Shown: one piece after another, positions 1 to 13,659 of the stretch
Layout of the letters: each line of letters opens with the position of its first letter
Position numbering within the stretch: the stretch's first letter is position 1
NCBI GenBank assembly: GCA_024516155.1
Contig: JAJJXM010000011.1
Coordinates: 124,001-188,000 of the forward strand
DNA: 64,000 nt
Direction: 5' to 3'
DNA from: Pyronema omphalodes
Lineage: Eukaryota > Ascomycota > Pezizomycetes > Pezizales > Pyronemataceae
Program-made: the position numbers and the translations under genes
The notes under the pieces: generated by a model
The model's input: only the letters and a program-made list of their open reading frames with translations
Database searches by the model: none
Told to the model about the DNA's origin: nothing

Positions 1-1636
1 TGACTAGTGAAGTTATGAAGCATCTGAAGGAACGCGAGCCCTGAAGTTGCTTCGTTAGACTGTACCTTTCAATTACTCGTAAAATTGGAAACTTACAAAG
101 GAAAGGGTAAAAAAGGAAGACCTTGCATGCCTTCAACCCTCGTTCAACTTCTGCGACCCAGTCGTCATCAAATGTCATCCAATCAGGTCTAACTTCTTCG
201 GGTATTCTGGAAGGTGTAGCCCTGTCCCACATATCTGGGCTGGAGAGCTTCATATAACTATCATAGTGTTAGGGCTGACATAACTAGGATGGTTTGAAGT
301 GGGGATTACGTTGTAATGGGATTCCACGACCAGCGTCCCTTCGTAGCGTGTTTAATCAGCTTGATGGCCTGCGCCACTACGCTGCCGCTTGGTTCGACGC
401 GTACATATCGCTTTCTACCCCAGAGCATGACGAAGGGGCACAGCATGAACATAAAAGTGGGGATCAAGTAGGAGAGCCAAAATCCAATGTATTTCTCGGC
501 TGTGGCATCGTGTTAGTGTATCGCTTACTTCAAAGGTATCGTTAAAGGAATATTGCATACCAAAGGCTGCTCCAAGTTTCCCAGCGAGTGCTCCAACGTT
601 AAGGAACAGGTAAAGATACATGTACGAGCGAGTTACAGTCATTTCGTTGTCGACTATGACACGCTCTCCACATTTGAGAACTTTAACCTTGGAACGAGCA
701 TTGAGTGTTTGCTCCGTCATGAAAGTACTAAATGATATGTAAGTACCCGACAATTCGAAAAAAAAAAAAAGCAGAAAAAAAAAACATTAGGGCACATACC
801 CACAACAAGCCTTGAGAGTTCCTGTTCCCATTCCCTAAAACTAATAGTAAGCATCCGTCGCTCCAATCAATCTCTCAATAGAGATAGGAATACGTACAAT
901 GATTACCATAGCGACTATTATCAGACCCATTGACAACTTTGGCATGATGATAATCCGCGGAATGCTGCATATAACGAGAATAGCGTGTCCAAAAATAGTA
1001 ACGAATATCGCATAGACGATGGTCCTGTAGCGACCCCATCGAGTATCCGCTAAATAGGCACCGAACAAAGGCATCAAGTAGACCCATAAAGAGTAGACTG
1101 AGCTCCTGTTAGCCAATTTGACCGTGACTGACGTAGTGGAAGCACTTACAACTAACGAGTGCAGTTGCGATCTTTTGACCTAATCCAAGTGCCCCAGATT
1201 GACCATTGGGCCCTCCAGCACCAGTCACAGATCCTTCGGGTAACGGTTGCTGAATGTAGTTGACGAAGACAGTGAGGATTCCACAGAATGAAAGCCGCTC
1301 GCAGAACTCAATGAAGGCTATCGTGTAGCATACGAATGGGAGGACACCTGGAACACGACGGAGTGTGGTAAGCTCTTCCTCGGTTGGCTCACCGGGGTCT
1401 CTGGATTTCGTCTTGACTACCACGATGTCGTCTTCCTCGCTATCACCCTTTATTATGTGTTCCGTGTTATGCTGAGAGTCATTCTTCTCGGGCTCAGTGT
1501 AGCCCGCTTCTCCAGGATGTGGTTGAGAATAGACGCTGGAACCATCATCTGGTAAAGGATGGTGCTCATTATCTCTTATCTTGGCTTTCACCAGCTCGGG
1601 CATCGCATTTAGTCGTGGAGATGGTGGTTGCGTCAT
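1..1636 (-). CDS. PTR2: PTR2-type proton/oligopeptide transporter, 3' end beyond the window
   Basis: POT/PTR2 family plasma-membrane symporter that takes up di- and tripeptides with protons. The first exon (1636-1150) encodes a hydrophilic acidic N-terminus, then the family signature near IAFIEFCERLSF and QQPLPEGSVTGAGG. Later exons give WVYLMPLFGAYLADTRWGRY (from 1097), GMGTGTLKACC (834-800), KVLKCGERVIVD...TVTRSYMYLYLFLNVGAL (727-561), EKYIGFWLSYLIPTFMFMLCPFVML (from 499), then PDWMTFDDDWVAEVERG and a segment ending HNFTSQ at the window edge. At least six short introns join in frame, several with CTAAC branch motifs. I chose the ATG at 1636; an upstream in-frame TTG at 1735 is not a credible start. 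The C-terminal transmembrane half is missing only because the window ends. The gene looks intact as far as seen. Confidence 0.9.
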
Positions 1637-3025
1637 TTGGAAGGGAGCAGGAATATGAGGTAGCAAAAACGAATGTTGCTGAGGATGTGGTGTGGATTTG
1701 AGAAGGTGTGATACGTTTGAGGAGTAAAGCGGCAAATAGATAGGTTGAGACCTTCTTCACGGCAACAGACGGAAAACGGTCCAGGACGCAGTGACTGTTC
1801 GTGATGTTATTCTTCACTTTGTGTCATTCGTATATAGACAGGCTGGTGGCAACTATCCTACGATTTTGGTGCATTTCCGTAGTTGAACGATTAGGCAAAT
1901 TTCCTATGTGGTGCACATACGTCAGTAAACGAGAAGTACCGCGCTATGCGCAGGCAAGGGAGAAATTTTAACTCTGGCCCAACGCGAAATTTTGTTATAT
2001 CAGATGTTGCTATTCCTTACATTCAAAATTCCGATCCTACTCGGCCATAAATACATGAGTTGAAGGTGCGTGTATGATACATGATACACAACGTCGAGAC
2101 ACGGGGTAAAGCGGCTATTGAGCGGTGGAGCATGAGAAAATCCACACATTCGTTCATAAAAAATTGATGGAAATTTAGACAATAATAAGTGACTACCAAG
2201 CGAATAATTTTAACCGCTTATTGATGCTGAATTGTTGGGCATCCGGTACGTATCATACACTCATCTGAAGAGCTTTTGCAGACTGAACCGACTTCAACCC
2301 CACCATTACTAAAAGCAACATAACTTGCAGTGTAACAATCAAATATCTCTTTTACAATACATCCGATATTAATTTAATCACAGCAATTTTCTGCACAACC
2401 CAGCAAGCTTTTATAACATAAGTGTTAACAATAGCAACCACACGACGCCTTCAATACCAGGTACGGCAGAAGGTAACAGGGCAAGTGGGGGTGCAGGCAG
2501 AGGAGCAAGAACTTGAGCCACCTCCCGGACGACAGGTTATACGTCGCAATAAATAACAATGGCAAGATTATCTGGAGATTGTGCATCAAATAGGTAAGAC
2601 AATTCATTCAATTCCCAAGTTACTTATCCACAAGTGAAACACTCATAAGCTAGTTTTTTCATTCAATACTCTCGCTTTCACGGACCCAACTTCAGCCTCT
2701 CATACACAGAAATGTGGTGCGTAAATACGAGTCGAAGCGGGAGGGTGATGAAGTGGGATCGGATAGCGGGCTCATATGGTACCGTGGCCTATCATAACAT
2801 TCTCGTGTATTATGTACTTTACAAGCAAAGCGGTTTTCTGGCAATTACAGCTAAAGAGAAGACTTGGTAATCCTACAAAATCTGTAAAAATAACAATAGA
2901 GCTGTGTTCCGGCATATTCACGTCATCACTCATGTACTCGGCAACTTCCGTTCGGGAGCCTCCACCAACACATGCGTCATAGAAATGCCCCCACCAGCCC
3001 CACGCGTAACACGACCATCAACACA
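1637..3025. other. Intergenic region between divergent PTR2 and helicase genes
   Basis: About 1.4 kb without a supportable gene. It must hold the promoters of both flanking genes, which are transcribed away from it. Open frames here are short, lack family motifs and have no convincing splice context. I see no repeat or RNA gene. Confidence 0.6.
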
Positions 3026-5174
3026 ATGGACATCCCACTTTTTGCCTCAACGCAGCTCGAGCTTCTTGCCGCCGAACAGGGTGCTGAAATTACAGAGCAA
3101 ACTTCCTTAATCAACTCTCTTCCTCCAGTTGCTCTTCAGCGCCACGGTCTCGCAGTACTAAACCTCGTCCTCTCCGCACAGCGAACCGGTCTCGGAGGTC
3201 GTACCGTTCTTGAACTTGAACCCGATTCAGCACTTACAACGGATGGAAAACTAACTTCTCATGGACTGAGGAGTGGTGATATTGTAAGGATTGAGGAGCA
3301 GCCGGGAGGTGCAGCAAAGAAGAAGGAGAAGACGGAGCTCAAGGAGAAGGGTGTGGAGGGTGTTGTGCATCGGGTGTTTGAGAACAAATTAGTAATTGCA
3401 ATCGGCAAAGATGATGATACGGGAGTTGAGGCACTGGTTACGAGCGGCAAGAGGCTATGGGCTGTTAAAATGTCAAATGAGGTTACGTGGAGGAGAATGG
3501 TGAAATGCATGGAGACACTGAAAGATATGGGAGAGAAGGGTACCGAAGACGAGCTTACGCGAGTACTCTTTGGAAAGAGCTCACCTGCACCACCAGAGGA
3601 CTTGAAAGGGGAAGTTAAGTTTCTGGATGAGGGACTGAACGACAGTCAGAAGCGTGCAGTGGAATTTGCGCTGGGAACCAAAGATATTGGTAGGATGTCC
3701 GACATCTTGTGATATGCGCTGACTGATACAGCTCTAATCCATGGTCCTCCCGGAACTGGAAAAACTCAAACCCTACTGGAAATCATTCGACAGTTTACCT
3801 CTCAGACCCCTCCAAAACGTGTCCTCGTCTGTGGACCTTCTAACATCTCGGTGGATAACATTGTGCTCCGACTCCCACCAGACCTGCCAATCGTCCGTCT
3901 AGGCCATCCGGCTCGCTTACTCCCGCGGGTCCTAGCCAAATCTTTGGATGTTCTGACCCAGACTAGCGAAGCTGGTGAGATCGCCAGGGATGTTCGACAA
4001 GAATTGGATACCTTGATGTCAAAGCTCGTTATTGGAGGTAAAAACCGAATCCGTGGTAAAGAACGGAAAGAAGGATGGGAGCAGGTGAGGCATCTACGAA
4101 GTGAATTTCGATGGAGGGAAGGAAAAGCAACACGGGATTTGGTTTCTTCTAGCAAGGTACTGAATCCTCCCCTTTGCGAAATGCAACCCGTTGAGTATGT
4201 TATAGGTGGTCCTTTCAACCCTTCATGGCGCTGGAGGCCATCAGCTCCGCGGAGAAAAGTTCGACGTGGTGATAATCGACGAAGGTTCACAGGCCCTTGA
4301 GGCTCAATGTTGGATTCCATTGCTTATGAGTAGTGGAGTCTCCAAGTTGATTCTAGCCGGAGACCATCTTCAACTACCACCAACTGTAAAATCCACTGCA
4401 AAACCACTGAACCTATCCCAGCCAAAGGAAAAGCGCTTCCATATTCCGATATCATTAGAGGATACACTATTCTCTCGTCTCCTCGATCTGCATGGGCCTG
4501 GTATCAAGCGACTTTTGAATGTCCAATATCGCATGCATGAGAATATTATGCACTTCCCATCAAAATATCTATATGATTCGGAGCTTGTGGCTGATCCATC
4601 CGTTGCGAAGCGACTTCTCTCTGATCTTCCGCACGTCGAAGAAAACGAAGATACGGTCCTTCCAGTATTATTCATAGACACCCAGGGTGGTGACTTTCCA
4701 GAGGCTGTATCGGACGACGAATCTAGCACCAAAAAACCGTCCTCGTCTTCACAGTCAAACCCTCTCGAGGCAGCTTTAACAATCAACTATGTTCGGTCGC
4801 TCATCGCCGCAGGAGTCCAGGACGCGGAGATCGCGGTCATCACTCCCTATAACGGCCAGCTAGGGTTGCTAACCTCAGCGCTACGTCCCGACTACCCAGG
4901 CCTAGAACTCGGCTCCGTCGATGGATTCCAGGGCCGCGAGAAAGAAGCAATAGTTTTGAGCCTTGTTCGAAGCAACGACAAGCGGGAAGCAGGATTCCTC
5001 CGAGAAGGTCGGCGATTGAACGTTGCGATGACCCGAGCTCGTCGGCATCTATGCGTTATCGGGGATTCAGAGACAGTCAAGCATGCCGGTGGATATCTTG
5101 CCGGATGGTTGAAGTGGGTTGAGGAAGGCGGAGAGGTTAGATATCCTGACGTATCAGATGTTTTGCAGGTGTAG
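3026..5174 (+). CDS. HCS1: DNA helicase, SF1 Upf1-like, Hcs1/IGHMBP2 (SMUBP-2) family
   Basis: ATP-dependent 5'-3' helicase related to yeast Hcs1, the DNA polymerase alpha-associated helicase A, and to animal IGHMBP2. Three exons (3026-3689, 3732-4156, 4206-5174) total 2058 nt and encode 685 residues, close to yeast Hcs1. Seen in order: an N-terminal beta-barrel-like region (about 1-200), Walker A GPPGTGKT (226-233), DEGSQ Walker B (388-392), motif III GDHLQLPPT (415-423), QYRMHEN (470-476), VDGFQGRE (601-608) and motif VI NVAMTRARR (635-643). All SF1 motifs are intact. There is no R3H or AN1 tail as in the vertebrate protein. An in-frame ATG at 2972 would add 18 residues; I prefer 3026 because MDIPLF is followed at once by family-like sequence. 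Likely nuclear housekeeping gene in replication or repair. Confidence 0.92.
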
Positions 5175-8100
5175 CGAAATCAAATCGCAGGGACTTTGGA
5201 GCTATGGGCGGACATAAAGCTTTGCGTCGTAGTCTATGGAGTACTCTATGCAGCATGCGTCAAAGATGATCCAGTGGCAGGCTTAAACGTAATCTCGTAG
5301 TATAACCAGCGTCATACAGCATCCAGCTATTGTCCACTATAAATTACCATGCCTTACCAATAGGAAACGCTATCGAAGCCCCGTAGACCGTAGTATAGGT
5401 CCGTCTCGAATTCTATATTGCAAATCAGCCGAAGCACCCGTCTATAATTGCTTGGGCCTGTTTTCCTATTATGCAGATATGTTCAAGCCCTCCGGTATCA
5501 CCGAAACTTATGAAACATTATGAAACTCCTCAGAAGCTCTGCGGAGCACTCGCTCGCAACTATCGGCCCCCTGAATCGCGCCGCAGTTGCTCCATTTTTT
5601 AATCGAGTGAGATGCAGTGATCAAAACGTAATAGCGTCTATAAACCCCCAGAAGCTTGTTTTCAAGGCCATTAAGAGCTCCCTGGGACCCCACAGACACA
5701 GAGCGACAGAGTGGTGGAGAAAGACTCCAGGAGTGATCACTCGAAGACAAAAAATCCCTGTTGCCCGCCTCCGGGAGTTACCGATCGAAGCACGGGAGTT
5801 TCCGCGTGGGGTTCACCTAAAGGTGCATTTTGACGGCATGGAGATAGCCGTTAGAACTTGGATATGGATGGATGGCAATCCTTAGCCCTGACCTGTGAGG
5901 CGGCAGTTGTGGGGTCCCCATGGAACATAAGAGAAAGCTGATACCCATTTTAATTATCGTAGCCCTGTTCGTGGGGCGATATATTGGTTGTAAATTGAAA
6001 ATTCGGATGGTTGAAGGCCGTTTGGGATCTACTCTATTTTACCTATTCTTGCGGTATCAAATAATCTCTACCTTTATCTCTGATGACGCCTTTTGTGTGT
6101 ACTTATTCTCCTAAGGGCTGGCCTACAGTTAAAGCAGCATGTGTAGAAGCAGGGCGAATCAATTTTGGCAATAAATTTTGTGAAGCTTCAAAGATTAAGT
6201 GGATTTCGCAACGCGCTATCGTGAGGCGGCTAACGCTTTGAACTCTAGAACGACTGAGTAGCGTAATCTGAAGTTCCCCTCTCCGCTAACGCGAGGACAA
6301 ATCCCCGCGCCACTAAACGGCGCGGGCTCCATTTAGTGACCCAAAAAAAGTATAGCATAGACCGTCGTGACGCGCTATGGTCCGCTGCTTCTGCGCGCTA
6401 GCATACCGCTCTTGCTCTCGCCGAATTTTCACCCGCACAAACTTCGCAGAACACCCCTCCCGCACACTGCGAAAATTATGGCTAATGTGCACTAAGAGCT
6501 TGAAATTCTCTTTTAGTGACGCTAGGCGAACTCCCTCTATTTCCTAGGTCTTGTGTATGTAAAGTCCCTAAGTTCCTAGTTTATGCGATGCCCGGTCGGG
6601 CTGCCGCCTCCGCAAACTTCTCATCGGTGCGTTCGCGCTGTCGTTTTTTTTTTTCCTCTCTATGATACACATGTAAACCTGCCGCGTCCGGTGATTCTCG
6701 CGTGCAGTAACGCCGTCTGTCGTCCCGTCCATCCTCGGGGGAATTACGTTCTAGACCACTAAGAAAAAGCTTGAATTTTATGGCTTGCTTAAAGCATCCT
6801 TAAAGCTGCGTTGGTTCCTTCCACCGGATTCCTTGGTGAAAACAATGGCATTTGGTTCACTAGAGTCCCTCTAATTGGTTGAAGCTACACAATTTTTGGG
6901 GGTCATCAATATTTTGGCTGCGATGTTTAGCCTAAAGCTCGTAAGGCAAAGAAGAAGGGGAAGAAAGCTCGGCCAGTATGCCGTTCTCTGGATGTATGGG
7001 GCTGATGGGTGTATGTACTCACAGAATACGGAGAGCAACTTCACTCAACTTCAGGGCCCGGCCGAGATCGACGTGCTGCTATGCAAAGCGCGGGACTTTG
7101 TCGAGCAGTTCGCAGCTTCCGGTGAGCTATCGGTCGGTTCGCATGCGGGTGAGCAGATATTTCGCTTTTTTTATCCCTCGAGGCGAATGTGAGACGCGAT
7201 TCGAACGGCGTCCGAGCCAGGACACAGTATCAACATCGTATCGTATCGTTCATCGAGTATCTTGAAAACCCATAAAACGGCCATTGCGTCTGCGTTGAAG
7301 CATCAGCCATCAGCGGTCATACATCGCTTAAAACCCTGGAGACGACGAAAGCGCGATGCTAGCGGGACATTTATCGTCGATTTTCGGTGGAAACGAGAGA
7401 GGATTGCTGCAGCTCGCCTTTTCTTTCTTCATAGGTTTAGTTTTTTTATCTCAACAGGGCCTATGCACATACAAACGGGAATTTTTTAAACCGGTGTGAT
7501 CTACATTACTATCCTGGGCCCTAGGAGAACTATCGTAGAATCCTCATCACGTTTCTCTGACTAGCTTCGGGGTGTACGCGATGGTCTCCAGATGATATCT
7601 AATCACAATATCATTGCACACATAGTTTAATTGCTTGATCGAATGATGCAGAAGTTTGCTCGCATGCTCCCTACTCCGGCGTCCGTCGAACACTGTAGAA
7701 TTTCGAAGCAATAACTGTAATAAATCTCCCAACATATCAAAACGTCCCCCACACCCTCAGATGTATCTGCAGGGCCAAATAATGTGGCCCCCTTGTCCCT
7801 TGTTCACCTTCTTTGCTCCTTCCGACCTCGGCCACTTCGGGGACCCCGGATGGAGCTTGTTCGGATCCGGGAGGAAAGAATGTTGAATCTGAGACATCTC
7901 TTTCTCAGTTTTCCCATAGCTCATGTTCGTTTCGTCACTGGTCCCTAAGATGGTGGTTCGTTCGAGTGATCAACTCATAGTAGTTATTCCATGTTATTTC
8001 TTCCGATATACATGATGATACCCACATCCCCATATTCCATATTGCAACTCCCAACTCCCATAGTCGTTTGAAAAGTACAAAAACAGTGACACCCAGTACG

Positions 8101-8574
8101 CCTAATTGTCTAATAGCAAAAAATCGCTCCCCTAGCCCATAAACCCCATGAAATCGCCTATAAAAAAAGGCGATATAAAAAGCCAAAAAGAGGGTAAAAA
8201 CAAAAGCAAACAGAAAAAGGGTATATACAACGAAAGAATTGAAAAAATAAATCCGTGTGAGCTAACAACACCGAATCCAAGAAGAAGAAAGACAAAAACT
8301 GCGTGAGCTAACATCGCTGTAAAAAAGAAGAAATGTATGCATGCAAGATCAATACCCGTATGATATGGCCCAATATTCGTTAAAGTATGAAGGCGCACAA
8401 ATTATGCCGGCCTTTTTTGCACCTTCGTTGTGCTCTTCGATGTGGAACCGCGTGGTTGCAGCCGCCGCTCCCCGTCGTCATCGTAACCTGCGCGGACGTT
8501 GTTTCGCCGCTCCTCCATCTCCATTTCCATTTCCACTTCTAATCCAACCTCCACCTCCATCAGAATCTACCAGC
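5175..8574. other. Gene-free region, 3.4 kb
   Basis: No open frame here shows a recognisable domain or a consistent exon structure. The stretch includes a GC-rich hairpin (6304-6326), a T/C-rich run near 6644-6660, and two copies of TTAGTGAC (about 6334 and 6514). It probably contains the 3' untranslated parts of the helicase and rhodopsin-domain genes at its ends. I see nothing else. Confidence 0.5.
6304..6326. repeat. Short GC-rich perfect hairpin
   Basis: Arms CCCGCGCC and GGCGCGGG (8 bp, perfect) flank the 7-nt loop ACTAAAC in a gene-free stretch. It is not followed by a T run that would suggest a terminator. Function unknown; it may be a relic of a mobile element. Confidence 0.5.
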
Positions 8575-10146
8575 CTAGCTGTTCAGTTTTTTTAACAACG
8601 GTGTCTTTCCACTTCCTACTCCCTCCGAGCAAGCCGTCCCAACTCGTCCATCCTGAGGCTGCTCCTGGATTTCCCATCTAACCACCTGCGCCGTCCTATC
8701 CTGCCGAACTGAACTCATCGATGAACCCCCGCAATCTTTTTCCTCCTCAATCTTATCCTTTGTCTCGCACAAAAACGGAACATCCGGCAAACTCATCCAG
8801 CAAGGCGGTGCTGCCTGAACTGGTGCTATGTATCCTGGCGCATGCTTTATAATACCACGTCCGGGATGTAGAATAAGTCCTGGCGGTGTCCCTATGACCG
8901 GAGAGGCAGAAGAGAATGATGGCGAGCAGGAAATGTTGCAATTCTTCTCATCGCAGTTAACGACCGAGCTGCCGTGAATATGCCCGAGAGCACCATGGGA
9001 TCCATGTGCTCCATAGGCGCCAGGTGTGTGGCCTTTTTCCAAGTCCCGCATTATCGAACGCGACTCGAGACGAATCCATTCGGGTGCTGTGCTCTCCGTA
9101 CCATCCCAAATTCCGGAGGTGGAGTGAAGCACCGCTTGCCCAGAGGAAGAGACATATGTGTCTACGCTACCGCAGGGTTTGGCGCCAACGGTGGTGGGAG
9201 GGGGGTATGCCCGCTGCGACTGTAACAAGGCGCGCAAACTTGGGCAGCAGGCGATGAGAATATTGACGGTGCACTCAGTGGTAGTTGCAAGGGCGACAGT
9301 GGGGGCTGTGCAACTGCGGGATGTTAGTAATGACCTGAGGTTTTAAGGGCTCCTCATGGAGGAGGGGGACATACTTGAGTGATACTGCGATTACTCGGGC
9401 ACAGGTGGAGATGATTGCTAGGAACCCCAATAGGAAGAGGAAAATGATACCCCAACGTATTTTGGTGTGTTGGAGGCGGCGCCGGATGCTTTTGAGCAAC
9501 GATAAGGGATAGCAAAAGATTGCGATATCAGTGCAAAGGTGTGCTCCAAATGAGATGAAGAAAGTAGAATATTGCGCCGCGCTGACGCAAAGTTTGTCGG
9601 CATCCAAACTCCAGTTCCTAGGGACGGGATAACAAGAAAGCCCGTTGAATCCCAGGGTAACTAGAAAGCTGACAACGCAGGTTACTGAGATGATATTTAG
9701 GGCTATGCGACATCTTGTGAATGTCGATGGCGTTATGCAATAGTACCATGCTATTACTGCTGCTTTGACAAGATAAAGTATGGTGGTGTAAGGAACCACG
9801 GAGACGAAAATAATCTGCAGGATTTAGTTAGCGAAATTTCATGAAGTTCAATCGTGGTCCCCACCTTCAACATTCGTCGACTATCCTCCGGATTACTGTT
9901 GATAGACAGCATCTTGGCATCATATGTACTGTTCCATTCCATCATCCCCAGCTTAAAAAGCACAGAGTCGCATGATACCATGCATACCAACGCCAACCAA
10001 GCACATATTACTATCGCATCGCTGAGATTGTGGTTTTGACTTCCCCGTGCAGTCGTTAATCGGACGTAGATTCTTAGTAGGACGATAATGAGCGCAAATA
10101 TCACGAGCGCCCATTCGATGGTAATTGTTGTCCATCCATGAAGCAT
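8575..10146 (-). CDS. Rhodopsin-domain (PTH11-like) seven-helix membrane protein
   Basis: Fungal integral membrane protein of the rhodopsin-domain group that includes PTH11-like receptors; ligands are mostly unknown. Three exons (10146-9865, 9814-9375, 9313-8575) total 1461 nt and encode 486 residues. The intron between exons 1 and 2 carries GCTAAC; both introns keep frame. The first about 275 residues contain hydrophobic helices, beginning with ITIEWALVIFALIIVLLRIYVRL, and a late helix reading ATTTECTVNILIACCPSLRALL, the place where the family usually has WxxxExxxGxxxAxxPxLRPL. The last about 200 residues are a hydrophilic, Gly/Ser/His-rich cytosolic tail. The tail is longer than the core needs and has no domain I know. 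A cytosine-rich tract lies about 600 bp upstream on the coding strand. Receptor role is inferred from the family only. Confidence 0.82.
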
Positions 10147-10748
10147 TTCGGTCGTTCTACCGTTCCATGGAGGGTTGTATATATCACCAAATTTTCGCTC
10201 GTATCTAGCTGTTGTCTTTTTTGAATATCTGTTGTAAAACTATATTTGGTTTGTTGCAGAATTCTGTATGTTGCAAGTTGTTCTGTCCTAAAAACTGAAT
10301 GAATGCTCCGTATATCCTATCAATTCATGGACGACTGTGGATTGTCGAATCCTTTTTGTAGCTTCCGGATCTTTTCGAAAGAGCTGATGAATTTTCTGTC
10401 GCCGGAGTGTCAATCGAAAGGAAGTAGGAGTAAGAGAAGAGAGGTTCGGGGGTTTCGTTGGTAGAAATCCAAAAAGTGGAGTCGCTTCGCCAGCCCATAA
10501 GCTTGTCCATACGCATAGCACGGCGTAATAATATTATTATTGAGTGTCACCCATGCCGGTAGACTCGCATGCACTAGAAGGAGGAAAGGAAGGACAAGGA
10601 CAGGCTTCGCAAGGTGTGGTCGTCGAAAATGTAGGCAGGCAAGACCACGGCGGGCAGGCAGGAAAAGTAAAAAGCAGGATGTAGAGTGTGAAGGCAAGAC
10701 AACCGTAGCAGTGGCCGTAACAGCAGTAGGCAGGTCTGAACGATCGGG

Positions 10749-10829
10749 GATGTCTGGGAGGGGGCAATTGGGGGGAGTGGACGGGGGAGGGAGGAGGAGG
10801 AGGGGGGGGGGGCAGATGGGTTGGGGTGG
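10749..10829 (+). repeat. G-rich tract with G-quadruplex potential
   Basis: About 80 bp dominated by guanine runs of three to ten on the + strand, including GGGGGGGGGG near 10803-10812. It lies about 600 bp upstream of the rhodopsin-domain gene, so it is a pyrimidine tract on that gene's coding strand. CT tracts are common in fungal promoters; G-quadruplex formation is only a possibility. Confidence 0.6.
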
Positions 10830-13659
10830 AGCGACTATGGGTAGTGCGCCATAGTGAGAGGTAGGTTGGTGTAGATGAGGAAAGGACAAATTGTAAGGGT
10901 ATGGATTACCAGGCCCACCCTATCCTACTTTACAGATGTGATATGGATGGTTTATTTTGTCGAGCGCCGCGTGCACAAAGAATTGGGGTACGCGAGACAT
11001 ATCTCAAGGATCAATATATTCAAAAGTATGATTGGAGGGAATTGACTGCGTATCGAGGACGTGCTTTTTGGGATGCAACCAGGGGCATTTCTCACGGGTA
11101 ATACTAATCTACATCCTCGTTGTGATGGGACAGTTTGCGTGCGGGGATGTCGTTCAATTGCACACTAAGCAGATCAATACACAGGCACAGGCAGTGGAAC
11201 ACTGGAACGATCATGGAAGGCTTTTGTGAACGGGGGCGGAAGGTCAGTTTTCTCGTTTTAATCACATCACACCCTTCGACCAAACAACGACCATCCCATC
11301 CCCAGAATCGCATTCCATTCTTCATGAAAAAAGTCGATACGGAGTTCCGTGCATCTGATCAGAAAATCAGGGGTTTGCTTCCAGACAAAGAAAAACGGAA
11401 TACGGAAGAGTAGGAGTTGTGATGAGCAGGCATCAGTTTTGTTTGCGTTACGAAAGAGTTGGTGGTGATGGATGGGAGGGGGAAGGTGGGCAACCCTAGA
11501 TGGTGGTGTGCAGCAACAGGCTTCTAACTTCACTCCGGGCGGGGCATGACGATTTCTTCTCTCCGTTGCTCAGCAAAAACCCTTCTCTTGCAGCCATGGG
11601 TTTCAACCTCTCAGGGTAAAATCCCGTACTCCGTTAGACATCCGCATTACCCAGGCAGCCTGTCACCAACTCCTTTCACTCCGCCCGAGAATCCTTCTAC
11701 ACGTGATACTTCTAACCTGAAAGAGCCGCGAAGCCCACCCGAGAAGACCGGGATGAAGTCCTGCCTGCCAAACCGAGATGATTTTGCTAGACAGGGTTAG
11801 ACAAAGCTACATATACAGACGAATTCATAGGCGAAGCCAGTAAAATCAGACGAATTCTACATACCCTGAAGAAAGAAGCGCGAAGTCTATCCTGGGCAGT
11901 CCGGCGGATACCGTATTGTCACTGTCGTGTTGACAGTACAGTCCAACTGTATGTATAGCACCATAAACGAAGCAGTAAAATAGTACGCTATTTGACCGCT
12001 GTGACGATCGTGGGAAATATAATCTGATGCGAGAAAACCATTGGTACGTAATCAGAAGTACACACAGTACATACATGCATGACTCCACAGAGAACAGAAA
12101 TAACATTGAGGAGGCTAGATACATACATATCATTTGATAATTCTGGTGGCTTTCCATGAGTCTTCAAGGCCTGGCTACAGAAAAAGAAAAAAAAATAGAA
12201 GCCCAGAAGCTACTTCAAATACATGTGGATACAATACATGACCAATAATAATATCCTCCCTGCGGCTGGACTCTGAGACTTTTCAATTCTGCGAAGCCGC
12301 GAAGTTGGATTCCGTCATATAGTGATCCAGTCCGAATAAGAATTCTTAAAGTGAGTGCTGACATTCCACGACATCCAGCCAACATAAATAATCACAGCCG
12401 TTATTGCGTGCCGAAATTGTGTTATTCCACCTTCCCATGCGCTCGCGTGGGCTCCGACGCTGATCTGTCGGAGACATATCGGCCACATGTATTTTATGAT
12501 ACGGAAAAGATACGGGATGAAAACAGGGACCTCACCGATGATGCTGTCAACGTCAATGGTACACCGACTAAGCTACTTGATCAGTGGGTATGGTCATCAA
12601 GGTAAAAGAAGAGAAAGTAAATCCATGGGACCTAACAATTCTGTGCCGTATACCAGGCTTTGGGCTTTGAAACACACGGACTTTGAAACGCCCATGATCT
12701 CCTTATGCTATCCAGTCCGTCTTTAAATCCATCGGGTTTCTTGGCGACCCCGTGAAGTAAACCTCGGGAAGGAAGCGTAAAAGGCATCGAAGAAACGAAG
12801 TTTGGTGACCCCCTTGAAGCTCTCGGGACCCAACCCTCATCAGGCTCGATCTACCTTCACATAAAACCCGAGCCTACCTACTTGCTTGTTTGTTTAAATT
12901 CAAGGGTACATACCTCCGGGTCCTCGAAGCTGGCTCGGGGCTGTGGAGGCTTGCAGAATTTTTTATGGAGTTCCCAGCTTCAATTCTGAAACGGCGGCAG
13001 CCACACGACGTCGGCGGCGAGAGTTGTAGAAGTCAAACTAGGGACACCATATGCTCTTTTGGCTCCCTCCCGAGCTCCCTTGGTTCCCTGGACACGGACG
13101 ATCTCCCGCGCACGTGCACGGCGTTGACGCCGCAAAATCTTCTTGGATCCACTTCGGGAGTACGCCCGTACCAAAGGAGTGCAAGTAAGGATTTGATGCG
13201 GGGAAAAGGCTTGCATTTGGATTAAACGGGACGAGAATTTTCATGGAAGAAACACCGAAGTTTCGAAACTTTAAGAAGTCCAACTTCGACGCAGGAACAT
13301 AGGTGTGGGCGCAGTATCATCGCCTAGAATGATCATTAGTATGTAGCGACAGGTATTATCCCCAATGTCTCGCGTTTTGTTCTTATCTTCGATATCTTCG
13401 ATTCGACATACTTTGAAAGGATGCATGACGCCGATGCGGTGATGTGTGCACAGTTAAGTTACTTCTTCCCGGACATCGGGGGTTGGTGGCTCGATTTCCT
13501 TCGGACCTTAAGCTTCGGTGAGCCTGCAACAAAAAGTAGCGCAATGTTAAATCTAATCAGCCCGAATTTAAATATGGCATCCAACAAAAGACAGGACACG
13601 AGACCAGCGGGTTCGTCAAATTAAAGTTAGCTGTTGATCAAGAGACTTTGAAGACTCTA

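Noticed and set aside
1..1636. PTR2 as a decayed pseudogene, because its contiguous frames are short
   Set aside because: All breaks coincide with valid GT-AG introns, and the joined exons recover family motifs in frame.
10410..10889. Minus-strand frame of 159 codons rich in Pro, Leu and Ser
   Set aside because: It is the translation of the C-rich tract and low-complexity neighbours; no domain, no splice continuation and no conserved motif.
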